Origin: Bacteroidia bacterium
Lineage (GTDB): Bacteria > Bacteroidota > Bacteroidia > Flavobacteriales_E > Vicingaceae
Assembly: GCA_030433355.1 (NCBI GenBank)
Contig: JAUIMG010000002.1
Location: forward strand, 293,212-357,211
Direction of reading: 5' to 3'
DNA: 64,000 nucleotides
The translations under genes were made by a program, and so were the position numbers. The first letter of the stretch is position 1. Each line of letters begins with the position of its first letter. This document shows, piece by piece, positions 61,540-64,000 of the stretch. The notes below the pieces were generated by a model. The model saw only the letters and a program-made list of their open reading frames with translations, was not told where the DNA came from and did no database searches.

Positions 61540-62088
61540 ATGACTAATTACAACAAAATATTTGGGGACCTTTCTACCATTAAACAAGTTAAGAAGAAAG
61601 AAATTATCCTTGATCAAGGTAAGGTTGAAAATTATGTTTCATTTATTATAAAGGGTTGTATTACAATACTAGCCAATCATAATGGAAATGAGGTGTGTAT
61701 TAGTTTTAGTATCGAGAACTCTTTTTTCAGTTCATATGTTTCGTTTTTAACTAGAGAACCTTCAATATATAAGGTTCTGGCAATAGAAGATACTGTTTTT
61801 GAACGAATTGATTACCAATCTCTTCAAAAAGCTTACTTAATATCTGGAGACCATCAAAAAAATGGAAGAATAATTGCTGAACAGCTTTATATTAAAACAA
61901 ATAGGAGGACCTTTTCTCTTATTTCAAAAACAGCAGAAGAAAGATATATTCAATTTATTGAAGAATATTCAAAATATTTACAACGTGTCCCATTAAAATA
62001 TATAGCTTCATATATAGGTATTACACCAGTTAGTCTTAGTCGGTTAAGAAATAAAATAATGAATTCCCAATTTCTTATCATTTGTTAA
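61540..62088 (+). CDS. Crp/Fnr-family transcriptional regulator
   Basis: This second Crp-like protein (182 aa) is divergent from the one at 60632. The beta roll includes VKKKEIILDQGKVENYVSFIIKGCI (17-41) and SFSIENSFFSSYVSF. The helix-turn-helix reads LKYIASYIGITPVSLSRLRNKI, nearly the same recognition helix as in the neighbour (PQSLSRLRT), so the two may share DNA targets. It probably controls the hydrolase gene 58 bp downstream. Confidence 0.85.
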   Translation: MTNYNKIFGDLSTIKQVKKKEIILDQGKVENYVSFIIKGCITILANHNGNEVCISFSIENSFFSSYVSFLTREPSIYKVLAIEDTVFERIDYQSLQKAYLISGDHQKNGRIIAEQLYIKTNRRTFSLISKTAEERYIQFIEEYSKYLQRVPLKYIASYIGITPVSLSRLRNKIMNSQFLIIC

Positions 62089-62145
62089 TAGAATTAAAGT
62101 TTAAATCTCTTTTGTTTGTGAAACAAAATAATTTAAAGGACTTCT

Positions 62146-63318
62146 ATGAAACAAAATCTTTTCCTAACATTTTTATGTTTTAACATATTTATTAATCTTT
62201 TTGGGCAATTCGATGAACGTTTTTACTACCCATCAAAAGAGTACAGACCAATTGAAGGTTTAAATTATGAAGATATCTTTTTTGATATTGATACGATAAC
62301 GTTACATGGGTTGTTTTTAAAATCCGATACAATTGCTAAAGCAACCATAGTATTTTATATTGGTTCGGGAGGCAATATTTCAACCTATACATTTATTACA
62401 AGGCCACTTGTTTCAGCAGGATATAATGTTTTTATGCTTGATTTTAGGGGTTATGGTAAATCAACTGGTAACCCAACACATATTAATAGAGCGTCTGATG
62501 CTCAAATAGTTTTAGATTCAATTTTAAAAATAGAGGGAGTTAAAGATAGTCGCGTTATAGTTTATGGTGCATCAATTGGAACTCAGATTGCCGTTAAAAT
62601 AGCTAAAGATAATCAAGACGTAGTTGATGGTCTAATATTGGACTGTCCTATGAGTTCTTTTACTGACATTGCGATAGCATCTTCTCCTGAACAACAAAAG
62701 GAAGTTATAGAAAAATATGTGACATCACCATATTCCGCAAAAGAAGACATAAAAGACATTGAGGATATGCCAAAAATGATAATTCTAAGTAAAGAAGATG
62801 AAGACATTCCATTTAAACAAGGAGAACTAGTCTATAATAATGCAAATCAACCAAAAACGATGTGGTTATATGAGGGAAAACATCTTGAGTCTGTCATATT
62901 AGATGAAGAACTTTATATTAAGAAAATTTATGATTTTACAAATTCACTGACAGATATTTTAACTCATAAAAATTACAAACTTAGAGTACAAGTTAGCAAC
63001 TTAGAAAATAACCTTGGGCAAGTTGTAATACAATTAAATGATTCCCTAGGAAATAGTATAGATTTTAAGATGGCAAATATTGATAATAATCAATGTGAAA
63101 TATTATTCGATAGTATTTTACCTGGTAAATATACTATCACATATTTCCATGATGAGAATAACAATGGAAAGTTTGATGCCAATTTTATGGGTATTCCAAA
63201 AGAAGGATATGGATTTTCAAATAATGCTTCAGGAAAGTATGGCCCGCCCGCTATAGAAGAACAAATATTTATAGTATCTGAGAATACATTAGTGCAATTA
63301 GAACCATTTTATTGGTAA
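62146..63318 (+). CDS. secreted alpha/beta hydrolase fused to a DUF2141-like domain
   Basis: A signal peptide (1-20) leads an alpha/beta hydrolase with the strand YNVFMLDFRGYGKSTG (110-125) and nucleophile elbow VYGASIGTQ with the serine near 151. The acid is likely in MIILSKEDEDIPF and the base in YEGKHLESV. From about residue 285 the fold changes to a DUF2141-type domain with PGKYTITYFHDENNNGKFDAN and GYGFSNNASGKYGPP. DUF2141 is normally a separate small secreted protein, so the fusion is unusual. It follows a Crp/Fnr gene. Confidence 0.8.
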   Translation: MKQNLFLTFLCFNIFINLFGQFDERFYYPSKEYRPIEGLNYEDIFFDIDTITLHGLFLKSDTIAKATIVFYIGSGGNISTYTFITRPLVSAGYNVFMLDFRGYGKSTGNPTHINRASDAQIVLDSILKIEGVKDSRVIVYGASIGTQIAVKIAKDNQDVVDGLILDCPMSSFTDIAIASSPEQQKEVIEKYVTSPYSAKEDIKDIEDMPKMIILSKEDEDIPFKQGELVYNNANQPKTMWLYEGKHLESVILDEELYIKKIYDFTNSLTDILTHKNYKLRVQVSNLENNLGQVVIQLNDSLGNSIDFKMANIDNNQCEILFDSILPGKYTITYFHDENNNGKFDANFMGIPKEGYGFSNNASGKYGPPAIEEQIFIVSENTLVQLEPFYW

Positions 63319-63727
63319 GCTAAATGTTTTTAAATAGTGAAAACAACATTCTAGTTTTATTGAATAGGCTATACTGTAATTAAAAAATAATTTTATTACA
63401 ACACTCTGAAAAATGGGCATCCTATTTAAGTGAGCTTTTATTAAATCTAGAGCTAAAGGGAAGGCTTTAATTTTATTAATCAATAAGCTCAGATTATTTG
63501 AAAATAATCAAGTTTATCTAATATGATGTTTATTGCTTTAATAATTGATATAGTTGAATGCTTGATAATTAAGTGATTATAAAATTTATGCTTCTTGCCT
63601 TTGAACCTACTCTAGATTCTGGTTTATATATTTGTTTATAGTGATTAGAAAAAAGTTTTGAAAAATATGGCCAATTGAAAACAAAGGTTAAATTTCGAAA
63701 GTATTTATAACTTAATTAATCTAATAA
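63319..63727. other. gene-free region with a repeat copy
   Basis: This 409-base gap contains a full-length ATACACC repeat copy on the minus strand at 63563-63627. No gene is seen. The promoter of the next gene probably lies near 63690. Confidence 0.45.
63563..63627 (-). repeat. dispersed 65-bp ATACACC repeat, copy 4
   Basis: On the minus strand it reads ATAAACCAGAATCTAG, then TAGGTTCAAAGGCAAGAAGC and TAATCACTTAATTATCA. It aligns over its whole length with copy 1 despite several differences. Confidence 0.62.
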
Positions 63728-64000
63728 ATGAAATATTTTGTCAAAGCAGTCTTAATTTTTTTCAGTACGAATGTCTATTGTCAATTAAATACACCTGCTT
63801 TAACTTTTCCTTTGGATAGTTCTTTAGAACAGCCAACTAACCAACAATTGCAATGTTCTATTGTAAATTCTCTTACAAATCCTTCTAATTATCAATTTGA
63901 GCTCGATACTACTCCCAACTTTAATTCTACACTTCTTCAAAGAGCGAATGGAACTCAATACCTTGCTTTTTCAAATCCTAAACAAATAAGAAAATCAAAT
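63728..64000 (+). CDS. secreted protein, 5' part only (cut by window edge)
   Basis: ATG 63728 opens a frame that runs to the window end (91 codons). It starts with a signal peptide (MKYFVKAVLIFFSTNVYCQ) and continues LNTPALTFPLDSSLEQPTNQ and NYQFELDTTPNFNSTLL. The P-x-x-G/D-S-x-x-x-x-P opening with YQFELDTTPNF resembles a fibronectin-type III or T9SS cargo N-terminus. The rest of the protein, including any sorting domain, lies outside the window. Confidence 0.65.
   Translation, partial: MKYFVKAVLIFFSTNVYCQLNTPALTFPLDSSLEQPTNQQLQCSIVNSLTNPSNYQFELDTTPNFNSTLLQRANGTQYLAFSNPKQIRKSN

Noticed and set aside
1..64000. CRISPR arrays, rRNA and tRNA genes
   Set aside because: No regularly spaced identical repeats and no conserved rRNA or tRNA segments were recognised.

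Overview
The window is AT-rich DNA that looks like a chromosomal segment of a marine or soil Bacteroidota, probably Cytophagales-like. The evidence is three proteins with type IX secretion (T9SS) sorting domains (one type B), a TonB-dependent receptor paired with a DUF4249 lipoprotein, many short lipoproteins, TAnnTTTG-type promoters and weak ribosome binding sites. No rRNA, tRNA or CRISPR array was found. Assignment below order level is inference.

Region 1 (1-5.7 kb) reads as a defence cluster. Positions 45-2155 hold three overlapping genes: a multiubiquitin-type ubiquitin-like protein, a ThiF/E1-like activating enzyme and a DUF6527 protein. This is the layout of the diverged bacterial ubiquitination (Bub-like) operons. 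Facing it is a DprA-like plus phosphoribosyltransferase pair (3081-4386) resembling the ShosTA anti-phage toxin-antitoxin system. A TonB-domain protein and a small cysteine-rich protein with a premature stop follow.

Region 2 (5.8-13.6 kb) begins with a T9SS-exported endonuclease I and an AlkB-like dioxygenase. It continues as an integrated element with a tyrosine recombinase and its small DNA-binding partner, a compact polymerase-like protein, small accessory genes and two paralogous coiled-coil genes near its two ends.

Region 3 (13.7-25.9 kb) holds two TPR genes and a minimal tyrosine recombinase with a partner gene. It then has a run of minus-strand accessory genes: a frameshifted TIR protein, a CPBP membrane protease, an S41 peptidase and a thioredoxin lipoprotein. 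These are separated by 58-125 bp imperfect palindromes ending in GTTAG-type motifs and interleaved with two IS481-type transposase remnants. The layout resembles a small integron-like cassette array. A second cassette-like unit of exactly 500 bp lies at 42.3-42.8 kb.

Region 4 (26-43 kb) contains an ECF sigma/anti-sigma operon, a TPR plus T9SS type B operon, a retropepsin-fold protein without its catalytic aspartates, a serine hydrolase, the TonB receptor/DUF4249 pair and several decayed lipoprotein genes. A roughly 65 bp repeat recurs in the intergenic DNA here and further on.

Region 5 (43.2-51 kb) is a likely muropeptide-recycling and cell-wall cluster: AraC regulator, PF00144 hydrolase (AmiE-like), DUF1343/NamZ, subclass B1 metallo-beta-lactamase, GH3/NagZ-like enzyme, alpha/beta hydrolase and acyltransferase. 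Region 6 (51.5-64 kb) holds a giant BNR/GEVED T9SS protein, a second AraC regulator with an intact retropepsin-like protein, a DinB-family relic, a quinone-reductase-like enzyme with a barrel protein, two Crp/Fnr regulators, a hydrolase-DUF2141 fusion and a secreted protein cut by the window edge.
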